This document shows, piece by piece, positions 1 through 7,453 of a stretch of 22,642 bases of DNA; position 1 is the stretch's first letter, and every line of letters begins with the position of its first letter. The translations under genes and the position numbers were made by a program. This stretch comes from GCA-016699975 sp964515255 (lineage in GTDB: Bacteria > Patescibacteriota > Minisyncoccia > Moranbacterales > UBA1568): NCBI GenBank assembly GCA_964515255.1, contig CAZETL010000008.1, positions 1 to 22,642 of the forward strand, in the 5' to 3' direction. The notes under the pieces are model-generated. The model did not search any database, was not told the origin of the DNA, and saw only the letters and a program-made list of their open reading frames with translations.

Positions 1-297
<297 letters not shown>

Positions 298-562
298 GAT
301 GATAGTTCCGAAAGTATTCGGACAAGCCGAATCATTGCTCATCTTGGACAATGCGAGACTTTCGGAAAAGATTGGTCAGACAATCGGATTTGTAGCACCA
401 ACGTCCCGTTGGGAAACACTCTCCACAAATCCGATCGCCTGGAGCCAACCGAAGAATTTCCAGACTGTGGATTGACCGCAAAAAATTGCAAGTATACCTC
501 ACATCGAATTGTCAACGAGCACTTAGCGATAAAGAAAGAGGCAAGAAGCCTCTTTTTCTCGC
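298..562 (-). other. Structured 16S rRNA leader
   Basis: This stretch between the likely transcription start (~562) and the 16S 5' end contains no convincing gene. It holds nested inverted repeats. TTCCGAAAGT (306-315) pairs with ACTTTCGGAA (358-367), a perfect 10 bp. ATCGGATTTGT (383-393) pairs with ACAAATCCGAT (425-435), a perfect 11 bp enclosing a smaller CCAACG/CGTTGG hairpin. A further hairpin lies at 534-556. Such helices are typical of rRNA leaders, where they guide processing or antitermination; that role is inferred. A 136-codon frame on the plus strand across this region is not supported by any family resemblance. Confidence 0.6.
534..556 (-). terminator. Hairpin with U-rich tail (terminator or rRNA leader element)
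   Basis: On the minus strand AAAGAGGC, a TTCTT loop and GCCTCTTT form an 8-bp stem followed by CTTT. The outer bases GCGA/TCGC can extend the stem with small internal mismatches. It looks like an intrinsic terminator for the 164-aa membrane gene that reads toward the rRNA. However, the consensus promoter at 569-598 lies upstream of it, so it would also be inside the rRNA leader and may instead be an early leader structure. The stem is almost symmetric and also has a T-run on the plus strand. Confidence 0.5.
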
Positions 563-568
563 TCCCAG

Positions 569-598
569 AGTATAAAGGAGAGAAAAGCCCCCTGTCAA
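569..598 (-). promoter_or_regulatory. Probable rRNA promoter (TTGACA-18-TATACT)
   Basis: On the minus strand a perfect -35 TTGACA (593-598) is followed after 18 nt by TATACT (569-574). Transcription would start near 562 and run through the leader into 16S. A second TTGACA lies downstream at 510-515 with TATACT at 491-496, but its 13-nt spacing is too short, so I favour the upstream pair as the main promoter. Confidence 0.6.
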
Positions 599-647
599 GC
601 CCCGGCAGATCAGGAGAAAGAAACTGAAAGAAAATGCTTCATTTCGA

Positions 648-1142
648 CTATTTCCTCTTGTTTAAGAAGAGCAAGAAAGCAAGCGGGGCCACCATCCATA
701 CAAGTCTCGCAACAGGGGACGCAAAGTAACTGAAAACCGTGGCAGAAAGAAAGCTTAGCGCAAATGGCTTCGAAACCAAGGAAAGTATAATACTAAAAGC
801 AAGCCCGGCTCCAAGACAACCCATGACAAGCACCCTTGAGAAAAACGTAGACATCGGATTCGAGATATGAATGTCCAGTATATAATCTCCAACCGCAACC
901 AGAACGACCAAACTAACAGCGAAAGAAATTGCTCGTCCTTCTGGAATAGACGAGAGAACCGGAGCAGGAATCGTGAGGGAAATCGCAAAAGCAGCGTACG
1001 AGAAGACTACGACGCCAATTAGCCGCGTCCGCCCAAGCACGAAAGCAAGGGCGACGCTTGCCGCGATGAAAATAAGGAGGAACGAGAGATCTCCTGCAAC
1101 TTTCGCAGGAATAAAAGTCGAAGCCGCTGAGAGGAAATTCAT
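648..1142 (-). CDS. Small polytopic membrane protein of unknown function
   Basis: A 164-aa protein starting at the ATG at 1142; an in-frame TTG seven codons upstream is possible but less likely. I do not recognise the family. Hydrophobic stretches at roughly residues 18-37, 41-63, 70-92, 103-124 and 146-161 predict about five transmembrane helices, and the protein ends in a basic NKRK tail, so the C-terminus is probably cytoplasmic. No catalytic motif is visible. It is divergent from the PEGA protein and reads toward the rRNA operon, ending about 50 nt before the rRNA promoter. Membrane topology is a reading of the sequence; function is unknown. Confidence 0.75.
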   Translation of the reverse strand: MNFLSAASTFIPAKVAGDLSFLLIFIAASVALAFVLGRTRLIGVVVFSYAAFAISLTIPAPVLSSIPEGRAISFAVSLVVLVAVGDYILDIHISNPMSTFFSRVLVMGCLGAGLAFSIILSLVSKPFALSFLSATVFSYFASPVARLVWMVAPLAFLLFLNKRK

Positions 1143-1162
1143 ATGGGAAAGAATTCGACCCA

Positions 1163-1191
1163 AGCGTACACCTCGACAAATCCATCGTCAA
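1163..1191 (-). promoter_or_regulatory. Candidate promoter for the 164-aa membrane protein
   Basis: On the minus strand TTGACG (1186-1191), a 17-nt spacer and TACGCT (1163-1168) precede the ATG at 1142. The -35 is close to consensus and the -10 is weak. The 105-nt intergenic region is shared with the divergent PEGA gene, for which I see no clear promoter. Confidence 0.4.
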
Positions 1192-1247
1192 CGCTTGCCG
1201 AATGCCCCCTAAATCAGATACCATAGAGGAAATTCCTTTATGAATCT

Positions 1248-2735
1248 ATGAGCTCAGCCGCGCGCAACATTCTCTTCTGGATTCTTGCCATCTCTTTCCT
1301 CATCACGTCTCCAGCCATCATTCTCTATGTGTCCGGTTATCGATACAGTTTCAGTCGTGGGATTTTCGTCTTCACAGGATCTATCTCCGTGTCATCAAAT
1401 CCGACAAACAACATTGATATCCAAGTTGATGGACAGCCAGTCTCAGCGCAAGTGAGCCAAATAAACAAATCTTTCCACATCGAAGGATTAAAACCTGGAA
1501 TGCACCGGCTACAAGTGTCCGCGCCCGGCTTCACCACTTGGAACAAAACCGTTCCCGTGCGGAGCGGGATTGCAACTGAATTCTGGAATATCCTCCTTAC
1601 TCGGCAAAACTATTCCCCTGAGAATACAACCCTCCCCGGGAAAGGCCTCGATTTCTCCTCGCCAGACGGAATACGATTCATCGTTCCGCTCATGAAAGAT
1701 AATGAGCTTTCTCTGCTGTTTTTCGATCGGAATTCCGGTGAAATGCGCCAAGTATTTTCTTCTTTCCAGTTCGATTACCCAACGCAGCCATCTGAGAATC
1801 CCATTCTCTGGTCTTCGAAAAAGGATTCGCTTATCCTTATAGCGCTAGTCTCCCGAGAGACAGGTCAACAGCACTTTCTCATCATCGATACCGACACCTC
1901 TGCCGTCATAGACGCAAAAGATATTTTCAGGACAGAGTCCATACGAAGTGTTCGATGGAGCCCGAGTGCATCTTCAATAATCGCCCTTTCTGGCTCCATG
2001 CTTTCCGAGGGATCATTTTCCGATTTCGCGTCAGAGCCACGGATTATCTCTGACAATGTCGCCTCGTACGACATATTGGGAAATTCTATCATGATCCTCG
2101 AAAATGGAACCGGAACCATTACCGAAATCCCCACACAAAATCCAGAACAAAAAAAACAAATTACCACAACCGCACCCGAAAAACTCCCCCTCGATCAATT
2201 GACTGATTTCTCCGTCATTTCGTACGATAGAAGCCGGATAGTCCTCAATAATCCAGAAAAAGGTCTCGCATTCGCCTACAATCAGGGAGAAGAGTCGGAG
2301 ACTATACAGCAGCTGCCAAATGGAACTCGCGGAGTTCAATTCTCCGATGATGGAAAGAAACTTCTCTCTTGGACCGATTGGGAAATCACTGTCACGTTTA
2401 CTCGAGCATGGGAAGTTCAACCCGTAAGACAAGAGAATCACCAGGTTGATATCGGTCGGTTTTCGAGCAAACTTTCATTCGTACAATGGGAGAAAGATTA
2501 CGAGCACATTCTCTTCCTTCTTGATAAAACATTCTTTGTCACTGAGCTCGATGATCGCGGAGAAAGAAACACCTCTCTTATATTCTCAGCCCCGTCAAAA
2601 CCAGTGCGCATTCTCTCTTTCGGGCCGAAAAACCAAGTATTTTCACTCCTACCAGCAACCAACCAGAATGAAAATTCGGAACTCTCATCTATAATTTTCC
2701 CTGAACCAACAAGTTTCTTTGGATTTGGTAAGTAA
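1248..2735 (+). CDS. PEGA-domain protein with probable beta-propeller
   Basis: A 495-aa protein and the only plus-strand gene here. Residues about 8-30 form an N-terminal membrane anchor or uncleaved signal. Residues about 44-118 match the PEGA domain pattern (GSISVSSNP, then VDG, then HIEGLKPGMHRLQVSAPGF), a small beta domain common on extracytoplasmic proteins of Patescibacteria. The rest, about 120-495, is rich in short strand-like repeats (IRFIVPLMKD, ILWSSKKDS, VRWSPSASSI, VQFSDDGKKLLSW, LSFVQWEKDYEHILFL) resembling TolB/WD40-like propeller blades. Together this suggests an anchored, externally displayed binding or scaffold protein, possibly acting on cell wall or surface polymers. Its binding partner is unknown. 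The start is the ATG at 1248; no good Shine-Dalgarno is visible. Confidence 0.8.
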   Translation: MSSAARNILFWILAISFLITSPAIILYVSGYRYSFSRGIFVFTGSISVSSNPTNNIDIQVDGQPVSAQVSQINKSFHIEGLKPGMHRLQVSAPGFTTWNKTVPVRSGIATEFWNILLTRQNYSPENTTLPGKGLDFSSPDGIRFIVPLMKDNELSLLFFDRNSGEMRQVFSSFQFDYPTQPSENPILWSSKKDSLILIALVSRETGQQHFLIIDTDTSAVIDAKDIFRTESIRSVRWSPSASSIIALSGSMLSEGSFSDFASEPRIISDNVASYDILGNSIMILENGTGTITEIPTQNPEQKKQITTTAPEKLPLDQLTDFSVISYDRSRIVLNNPEKGLAFAYNQGEESETIQQLPNGTRGVQFSDDGKKLLSWTDWEITVTFTRAWEVQPVRQENHQVDIGRFSSKLSFVQWEKDYEHILFLLDKTFFVTELDDRGERNTSLIFSAPSKPVRILSFGPKNQVFSLLPATNQNENSELSSIIFPEPTSFFGFGK

Positions 2736-2834
2736 TAGCAAGCGATAGAATAATAAGCAGAAAAAGAAGAGGCTCGTGATCCAGTGATCCAAACCCGCGA
2801 CCAACTACAGGGAATTTTTTTGAAATCCTTCCCA

Positions 2835-2879
2835 CGAAAACGAAAAGTCCCCCTATACCACACAAGCAAGGGAGACTTT
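2835..2879 (-). terminator. Intrinsic terminator of the ribosomal protein operon
   Basis: About 70 nt after the rpsI stop, on the minus strand, AAAGTCTCCCT (2869-2879) pairs with AGGGGGACTTT (2844-2854): 11 bp with one G-U and a 14-nt loop, followed by a T-rich tail. It separates the operon from the convergent PEGA gene. The rest of 2736-2946 shows nothing else beyond a short AAGTAAG-type repeat near 2884. Confidence 0.65.
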
Positions 2880-2946
2880 AATAAGTAAGCAAGTAAGAAA
2901 GGAAAGTGCGTCCACCACTGCTCCCCACTACACCAAAGCGCTTAGC

Positions 2947-3435
2947 CTAACGCTTCGACCACTGAGGAGCGCGACGAGCCTTCTTAAGACCCGGTTTCTT
3001 TCGTTCAACCTTCCGAGAATCCCTCGAGAGAAACTTCCCAGATTTAAGAAGCGGTCGATGCGAGCTATCAAACACAACAAGCGCTCGAGCAAGTCCTAAG
3101 CTCGACGCAGCAGCCTGACCTGAAAGACCACCTCCTCGGACCAAGATGGATATTCGATAACGATCTTCAAGTCCCACAGAGCGAATCGGTCCAAGCACAA
3201 GATTCTGCATACTCTGGGTTGGGAAGTACTCTTTCAGTTCTCGACTATTCACCGTCACATTCCGATTATCTTCAGTTGATTCTTCAAAGATTCTCACTCT
3301 TGCAACAGCAGTTTTTCGACGGCCAACACCAGAAAAATACCGCTCAGAAACCACGGGAGTCTCGATGGCCTCTTTTTTTTCACGGGTCTTCACCGATTCT
3401 TTCAGATCTTTGCTAATTGTACCCTTAGTTGCCAT
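2947..3435 (-). CDS. rpsI: 30S ribosomal protein S9 (uS9)
   Basis: A 162-aa uS9. The conserved body starts at YFSGVGRRKTAVARVRI (about residue 33), has the central LVRGGGLSGQAAASSLGLARAL block and ends with KKPGLKKARRAPQWSKR, the basic C-terminal tail that reaches toward the P-site tRNA. Residues 1-32 are a charged N-terminal extension (rich in K, E, T) absent from E. coli S9, but the ATG at 3435 is the only sensible start near the rplM stop. It is the last gene of the operon, 26 nt after rplM, in the usual rplM-rpsI pairing. Confidence 0.97.
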   Translation of the reverse strand: MATKGTISKDLKESVKTREKKEAIETPVVSERYFSGVGRRKTAVARVRIFEESTEDNRNVTVNSRELKEYFPTQSMQNLVLGPIRSVGLEDRYRISILVRGGGLSGQAAASSLGLARALVVFDSSHRPLLKSGKFLSRDSRKVERKKPGLKKARRAPQWSKR

Positions 3436-3461
3436 AGAGAGAGTATTCTATAAACAGATAT

Positions 3462-3860
3462 CTAAAACGACATTTTTTCCACCTCCACATGAGGATGTTG
3501 CGAATCCCGGTACAGCAAGAGTCGCGTCATCATTCGGTCCCTCAATTTATTCTTCGGAAGCATACCATATACCGCTTCCTCAATGACCTTCCGTGAATCT
3601 TTCTTTAGCTGGTCCCGAAGGGATATTGAAGTTATACCTCCTGGATATCCACTAAACCGATGGTAAATCTTCTGAGTACCTTTTCGTCCAGTCGCAACAA
3701 TCCCATCAGTATTCGTGATCACCACAAAATCACCGCCATCAATATGGGGAGCAAAATCTACCTTCCCCTTACCAGAAAGGAGTTTCGCTGCGTGAGTTGC
3801 GAGGCGTCCAAGTATTTTTCCTTGCGCATCAAAAAGAAAATGTTTCCGATTATTGTTCAT
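3462..3860 (-). CDS. rplM: 50S ribosomal protein L13 (uL13)
   Basis: A 132-aa uL13, slightly shorter than the E. coli protein (142). Recognisable blocks are DAQGKILGRLATHAAKLLSGK, the region GDFVVITNTDGIVATGRKGTQKIYHRFSGYPGG and AVYGMLPKNKLRDRMMTRLLLYRDSQHPH. It is an early-assembling large-subunit protein that binds 23S rRNA. Its ATG (3858-3860) overlaps the TGA stop of rplQ in an ATGA arrangement, indicating translational coupling and showing that TGA is read as stop in this organism. rpsI follows. Confidence 0.97.
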   Translation of the reverse strand: MNNNRKHFLFDAQGKILGRLATHAAKLLSGKGKVDFAPHIDGGDFVVITNTDGIVATGRKGTQKIYHRFSGYPGGITSISLRDQLKKDSRKVIEEAVYGMLPKNKLRDRMMTRLLLYRDSQHPHVEVEKMSF

Positions 3861-4246
3861 AGCGGTTGGACATCGACAATTTCAATGATCGACATACGAG
3901 CTCCGTCGCCACGTCGAGGCGGCAGTTTGACTACCCGAGAATACCCGCTTTTCCGTTCACTTAGATTCTGGATAAACTCCGAGTCGTCAAGTCGATCGCA
4001 AGTGCTTGAAGAATAGCGACTTCTGAGCGATCGCTTGACAGCGATGCGACGAGCAGGATCAACAGCGAAATGAGATTCCTTTGCTGCATTTAGAACTCGA
4101 TCAATACGAGATTTCAGTTCCTTGGCTCGAGCTTCAGTTGTCCGAATTCTTCCATGAATCACAAGAGACTCAACTAAACTCCGTACAAGAGCTCGTCGTC
4201 CATTCCGGTTTCTTTCAAGTTTTTTCCCAGCTCGTCCGTGTTTCAT
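3857..4246 (-). CDS. rplQ: 50S ribosomal protein L17 (bL17)
   Basis: A 129-aa bL17 beginning with the signature MKHGRAGKKLERNRNGRRAL, followed by the conserved LVESLVIHGRIRTTEARAKEL block and ending with IIEIVDVQPL. It binds near the peptide exit region of the large subunit. It lies 35 nt after rpoA, the classical bacterial alpha-operon order, and overlaps rplM by four bases at its stop. The middle section (about residues 60-90) is more divergent than the ends, as is usual for this family. Confidence 0.97.
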   Translation of the reverse strand: MKHGRAGKKLERNRNGRRALVRSLVESLVIHGRIRTTEARAKELKSRIDRVLNAAKESHFAVDPARRIAVKRSLRSRYSSSTCDRLDDSEFIQNLSERKSGYSRVVKLPPRRGDGARMSIIEIVDVQPL

Positions 4247-4281
4247 AACCGCATGATCTCAAACATTCAAAAAGACAGGAT

Positions 4282-5226
4282 TTACTCTTCCGATCGAAAT
4301 GAGAGTGAGGCGTTTTTCATAGCCCGCTCTACTTCTTCGAACGCTTTATCTCCCATTCCAGAAAATTCCCTGACATCTTTCTCTGTAAACGAAGAGAGCT
4401 CGGCAAGGGAGGAGATTTCATATGCCTCAAGAACCTTCCTCGTTCGAACCGAAAACAGAGAAAAATCATTTGCTTTCACATCACCAGTCTCAACATCCGG
4501 CACTGTTCCATCAGATCCAACAAGAGCAGCAAACTGCCCCATAAGAATGGAAACTGCGCGACGAAAGGCCTCCTCAGGAAGAATGCTTCCATCCGTCAGA
4601 ACTTCGAGAGTAATCCTATCGAAATCTGTTCGCTTTCCAACGCGCATATTCTCGACAGTGTAGTTGACTCGCTCAATAGGAGTATATATAGCATCAACCG
4701 CTATAACGCCGATCTCCTTTTCTTTCTTCTCCTGATGCTCAACGGAGACGTATCCGAGACCTCGCTCCACAGTAAGCTCCATTTCAAGCTCAGCCTTCTT
4801 ATCCGTCAACGTCGCAATTAACTGGGAGCCGTTCACCACCTCAAGAGATGAGGGAACCGAAAGCCTCTCCGCTAGCACCTCTCCCTCACCCTTCACCTTG
4901 AGAGTTGCCTTGACTGCATCATCTCCATGCATCCGGAAGCGAACTTTCTTGAGATTCAAGATAACGCGAACCACATCTTCCATAACCCCTGGCAACGTCG
5001 AAAACTCATGCGATGCTCCTTTTATTTTAACAGAAGTAATCGCCGCCCCATCGAGAGATGAAAGCAAAACACGACGGATTGCATTCCCAAGTGTCGAACC
5101 ATATCCCGGGTAACATCCATCTATCTCAAATTTCCCAAAATACTCACCAAGTTCGGTGTATTTCGGACGTTCTGGGAGAGAAATATTCTGCATATCGTTT
5201 TCAGCTTCTCTTTCGGCAACTCTCAT
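4282..5226 (-). CDS. rpoA: DNA-directed RNA polymerase alpha subunit
   Basis: A 314-aa protein from the ATG at 5226, chosen because a GGTGA lies 6 nt upstream; a TTG four codons earlier and an ATG 11 codons later (5193) are alternatives. The N-terminal assembly domain shows PGYGSTLGNAIRRVLLSSLDG, the conserved dimerisation helix that binds beta/beta', then STLPGVMEDV and the TPIERVNYTVENMRVG block. After a linker (about 230-255) comes a helix-hairpin-helix alpha-CTD (SSLAELSSFTEKDVREFSGMG, then KAFEEVERAMK), which contacts UP elements and activators. It sits between rpsD and rplQ in the canonical order. Confidence 0.96.
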   Translation of the reverse strand: MRVAEREAENDMQNISLPERPKYTELGEYFGKFEIDGCYPGYGSTLGNAIRRVLLSSLDGAAITSVKIKGASHEFSTLPGVMEDVVRVILNLKKVRFRMHGDDAVKATLKVKGEGEVLAERLSVPSSLEVVNGSQLIATLTDKKAELEMELTVERGLGYVSVEHQEKKEKEIGVIAVDAIYTPIERVNYTVENMRVGKRTDFDRITLEVLTDGSILPEEAFRRAVSILMGQFAALVGSDGTVPDVETGDVKANDFSLFSVRTRKVLEAYEISSLAELSSFTEKDVREFSGMGDKAFEEVERAMKNASLSFRSEE

Positions 5227-5287
5227 TCGATTCACCAAAAGAGTCTAATTAATATGAACTCCGGAAGTTATCCCCTCAAGAAGTTAC

Positions 5288-5917
5288 TTACTTCGAATAG
5301 AACTCTACTACCGACTGAGGATCAACAGCAATACCGATATCGCTCCGCGTCGGAAGGCTAACAACTTTTCCTTCAAACCTTTCGCTGTCAAGATGAAGCC
5401 ACGCGGGAACATTCGATACATTCTTCAATTGTTGTTTCTTCTCAGAAAAATATGTCTTTTTTAATTTCTCATCAGAGATCGACACTACATCGCCAACACG
5501 AATTTCCGCCGACGGAATAGAGAGCTTCCGACCATTCACGCGAAATGACCGATGTGAGACAAGTTGTCGTGCAAGTGCTCTCGACGAAGCAAATCCGAGT
5601 CGATATACCACGCTATCGAGTCGCATTTCAAGACGAGCCAAGAGAAGATCTCCAACAACACCCTTCCGACGACTTACATCTTCATAGTGTTTCCGAAACT
5701 GCCTCTCCAGAATACCGTATATTCTCTTGATTCGCTGCTTCATGAAGAGCTGCTTTCCATATTCGCTCTGCCCCCTTGAAATCGATTTGCCATGTACGCC
5801 AGGAGCATACGATTTCCGAACAAGCGCGCATTTTGGAGTAGAGCAACGATCACCCTTCAAAAAGAGTTTCTCTCCAGCTCTTCGGCAAAGCTTACATTTA
5901 TCAAAATTCCTCGCCAT
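5288..5917 (-). CDS. rpsD: 30S ribosomal protein S4 (uS4), zinc-binding form
   Basis: A 209-aa uS4 starting MARNFDKCKLCRR. Four cysteines (C8, C11, C25, C30) form the zinc-binding N-terminal knuckle found in many S4 proteins but lost in E. coli. The core includes the SYAPGVHGKS, SEYGKQLFMKQRIKRIYG and LLARLEMRLDSVVYRLGFASSRALARQLVSH blocks, the last being the S4 RNA-binding domain. S4 nucleates 16S assembly. It lies between rpsK (33 nt upstream) and rpoA. The cysteine set suggests this lineage keeps the zinc-dependent form. Confidence 0.97.
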   Translation of the reverse strand: MARNFDKCKLCRRAGEKLFLKGDRCSTPKCALVRKSYAPGVHGKSISRGQSEYGKQLFMKQRIKRIYGILERQFRKHYEDVSRRKGVVGDLLLARLEMRLDSVVYRLGFASSRALARQLVSHRSFRVNGRKLSIPSAEIRVGDVVSISDEKLKKTYFSEKKQQLKNVSNVPAWLHLDSERFEGKVVSLPTRSDIGIAVDPQSVVEFYSK

Positions 5918-5950
5918 ACAAAGAAAAAATAGACAAACTACTATACGCTA

Positions 5951-6430
5951 CTATACCCGACGCGGCTTCCTCGGACGGCACCCTCCGTGCGGCAACGGAG
6001 TTATATCTCTAATAGAAAGCAATGAGAGTCCATTATTCGCCAACGCGCGCACCGCAGCTTCGCGTCCGCTTCCAGCCCCCTTCACAAGCACGTCCACTTC
6101 CTGCAATCCATATTTCCGGACTTTCTCTACTACTTCACTCACGACTTGAGTCGCAGCATATGGAGTTGATTTTTTCGCCCCTTTAAAACCCATGTGCCCA
6201 GAACTCGACCAGGCAAGAGTCGCCCCATTCATGTCTGTCAGAGTCACAATGGTATTATTGTAACTGCATTGAACATTCGCTCGGCCGCGAGCCACCTGAT
6301 TCTTCCACTTCTTCTTTTTCTTTTGAACCGTCGAAGAAGCTTCATCAGAACTCGAAGCGGAAACCCCCTCCTGCTGTGCATCGAGAGATTCAGTCGCCAC
6401 ACCCTCCAAGAATGTCTTGTCTTCTGCCAT
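5951..6430 (-). CDS. rpsK: 30S ribosomal protein S11 (uS11) with N-terminal extension
   Basis: A 159-aa uS11. The conserved body runs from about residue 44 (ARGRANVQCSYNNTIVTLTDMNG) through SSSGHMGFKGAKKSTPYAATQ and VKGAGSGREAAVRAL to the C-terminal DITPLPHGGCRPRKPRRV. It forms part of the platform near the mRNA exit/E site. Residues 1-43 are an acidic, serine-rich stretch followed by five lysines, longer than in E. coli S11 (129 aa). The ATG at 6430 leaves 22 nt after rpsM, so the extension looks genuinely translated, although a later start cannot be excluded because no Shine-Dalgarno is visible. Confidence 0.96.
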   Translation of the reverse strand: MAEDKTFLEGVATESLDAQQEGVSASSSDEASSTVQKKKKKWKNQVARGRANVQCSYNNTIVTLTDMNGATLAWSSSGHMGFKGAKKSTPYAATQVVSEVVEKVRKYGLQEVDVLVKGAGSGREAAVRALANNGLSLLSIRDITPLPHGGCRPRKPRRV

Positions 6431-6452
6431 ATGCCAAGTTCAACTCCGAGAT

Positions 6453-6842
6453 TTATGTCTTATCTGCAGACTTTCTTCTTCCACTCCCCATAGTCTTTCG
6501 GACATTCCCGCGAACTGTCCGGGTATTTGTCTTTGTACGTTGCCCACGCGAAGGAAGATTCCGTTGATGACGAGATCCTCGATAACAACCGATCTCCTTG
6601 AGCCGCTTGATATTCATTTTGACGGAGTGACGCAACTCACCCTCAACGCGATACTTCTTCTCGATCATGTCCCGCAGTCGACTTGCATCTTCGAGGGAAA
6701 GCTTTTTTGATCGCATGCTGGGATCGATTGAGAGATCTCTTAAAATCTTCCGACTTGTCGTAAGACCAATACCATAAACATACGTAAGCGCCACTTCAAT
6801 GCGCTTTTCGTCAGGAATGTTGATGCCAGCGATACGGACCAT
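6453..6842 (-). CDS. rpsM: 30S ribosomal protein S13 (uS13)
   Basis: A 129-aa uS13 from the ATG at 6842 (MVRIAGINIPDEKR matches the family start; a TTG six codons upstream is less likely). It contains the helix-two-turn-helix region YVYGIGLTTSRKIL, the LRHSVKMNIKRLKEIGCYRGSRHQRNLPSRGQRTKTN block and a basic C-terminal tail. It bridges the small-subunit head to the large subunit and contacts P-site tRNA. It follows rpmJ and precedes rpsK in the standard order. Confidence 0.97.
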   Translation of the reverse strand: MVRIAGINIPDEKRIEVALTYVYGIGLTTSRKILRDLSIDPSMRSKKLSLEDASRLRDMIEKKYRVEGELRHSVKMNIKRLKEIGCYRGSRHQRNLPSRGQRTKTNTRTVRGNVRKTMGSGRRKSADKT

Positions 6843-6883
6843 ATATTTCGATAAATTCAACGCACAGAACAGCTTATCCTCAA

Positions 6884-6997
6884 CTACCCTTGCCGCTGTT
6901 TATGCTTTTTAATAAGACACACCACATAGAGTTTCCCTCTGCGCTTCACTATTTTGCAGTGCGTACAAATTTTTTTGACAGATGCTCTCACTTTCAT
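6884..6997 (-). CDS. rpmJ: 50S ribosomal protein L36 (bL36)
   Basis: A 37-aa gene found by translating the minus strand between infA and rpsM: MKVRASVKKICTHCKIVKRR leads the protein and it ends HKQRQG before a TAG stop. The zinc-ribbon ligands are C11, C14, C27 and H32, the usual CxxC-C-H set, so this is the zinc-binding form. Length and sequence match bL36 exactly. The position between infA (43 nt upstream) and rpsM (41 nt downstream) is the standard one. Start ATG at 6997. Confidence 0.96.
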   Translation of the reverse strand: MKVRASVKKICTHCKIVKRRGKLYVVCLIKKHKQRQG

Positions 6998-7040
6998 ACG
7001 ATTCGCTCAGCATTAGGAAATGCGCTTCGGAAACAAATTC

Positions 7041-7268
7041 TCACTTAAGACGCTGCACAATTCTTCCGCGATTCAAGTCGTAGGGACTCATTTCAAGTAT
7101 CACTCGATCTCCAGGAAGAAGACGAATGTAATTGACTCGCATTCTGCCAGAAATGTGAGCAAGAACTTCATGCCCATTCTCGAGACGAACCCGAAACGAA
7201 GCGCTCGGAAGCAATTCAATCACCTCACCTTCAAAACGAATAACTTCTTTGTCTTTCTTTAAACCCAT
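7041..7268 (-). CDS. infA: Translation initiation factor IF-1
   Basis: A 75-aa protein from the ATG at 7268; a GTG seven codons upstream would add MQALRAF, which the family lacks. It is a single OB-fold (S1-like) domain with the conserved VIELLPSASFRVRLENGHEV, LAHISGRMRVNYIRLLPGDRV and SPYDLNRGRIV blocks. IF-1 occupies the A site of the 30S subunit during initiation. It is the first gene of the ribosomal protein/rpoA operon. A small GCCC-TTC-GGGC hairpin sits right before the ATG, and a terminator-like hairpin lies 44-76 nt upstream. Confidence 0.96.
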   Translation of the reverse strand: MGLKKDKEVIRFEGEVIELLPSASFRVRLENGHEVLAHISGRMRVNYIRLLPGDRVILEMSPYDLNRGRIVQRLK

Positions 7269-7311
7269 AAACGCCCGAAGGGCTTGCACGATTAAATCAG
7301 AAAACGATCAG

Positions 7312-7344
7312 GAAACAAAGAAACGGCGAGTCATCTTCTCGCCG
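7312..7344 (-). terminator. Intrinsic terminator upstream of infA
   Basis: On the minus strand CGGCGAG (7338-7344), a 7-nt loop and CTCGCCG (7324-7330) form a perfect GC-rich stem followed by TTTCTTTGTTT. It would end transcription coming from the methyltransferase or from the promoter at 7454-7482 before infA. A GACGCCG at 7388-7394 (read on the minus strand) can pair with the CGGCG of its left arm, so an antiterminated form is possible. Confidence 0.7.
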
Positions 7345-7447
7345 ACAACGGAAAAACCCGAAGAACACAGAAACTCAGTCCTCATTCCGGCGTCTCTTTC
7401 CGCGTCGCTTCCAAATAAAGGGATCTTGGATTTAAAAACCCGAGATC
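7312..7447 (-). ncRNA. Putative leader RNA / small RNA upstream of infA
   Basis: This intergenic transcript is inferred from a consensus promoter upstream and a strong terminator at its end. Near its 5' end GATCTCGG (7440-7447) and CCAAGATC (7422-7429) form a hairpin with one mismatch. The phrase TCGGGTTTTT occurs twice. A 25-codon frame starts at the ATG at 7385 and ends in TGA at 7308, spanning the terminator, as leader peptides do, but without a recognisable Shine-Dalgarno. I do not recognise an SRP, 6S or tmRNA signature. Whether it is an attenuator for infA or a free RNA is unresolved. Confidence 0.35.
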
Positions 7448-7453
7448 ACAAGC

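Noticed and set aside
491..515. TTGACA with TATACT as the rRNA promoter
   Set aside because: The spacing is only 13 nt. The TTGACA-18-TATACT pair at 569-598 is much better, though a secondary promoter role is not excluded.
2884..2900. AAGTAAGCAAGTAAG short repeat after the operon terminator
   Set aside because: A single short imperfect repeat with no second copy elsewhere in the window; probably chance.
7312..7447. SRP (4.5S) RNA in the infA upstream region
   Set aside because: GGAAGC and GCCGGAA-like words occur, but the conserved apical loop and the symmetric internal loop of SRP RNA cannot be assembled.
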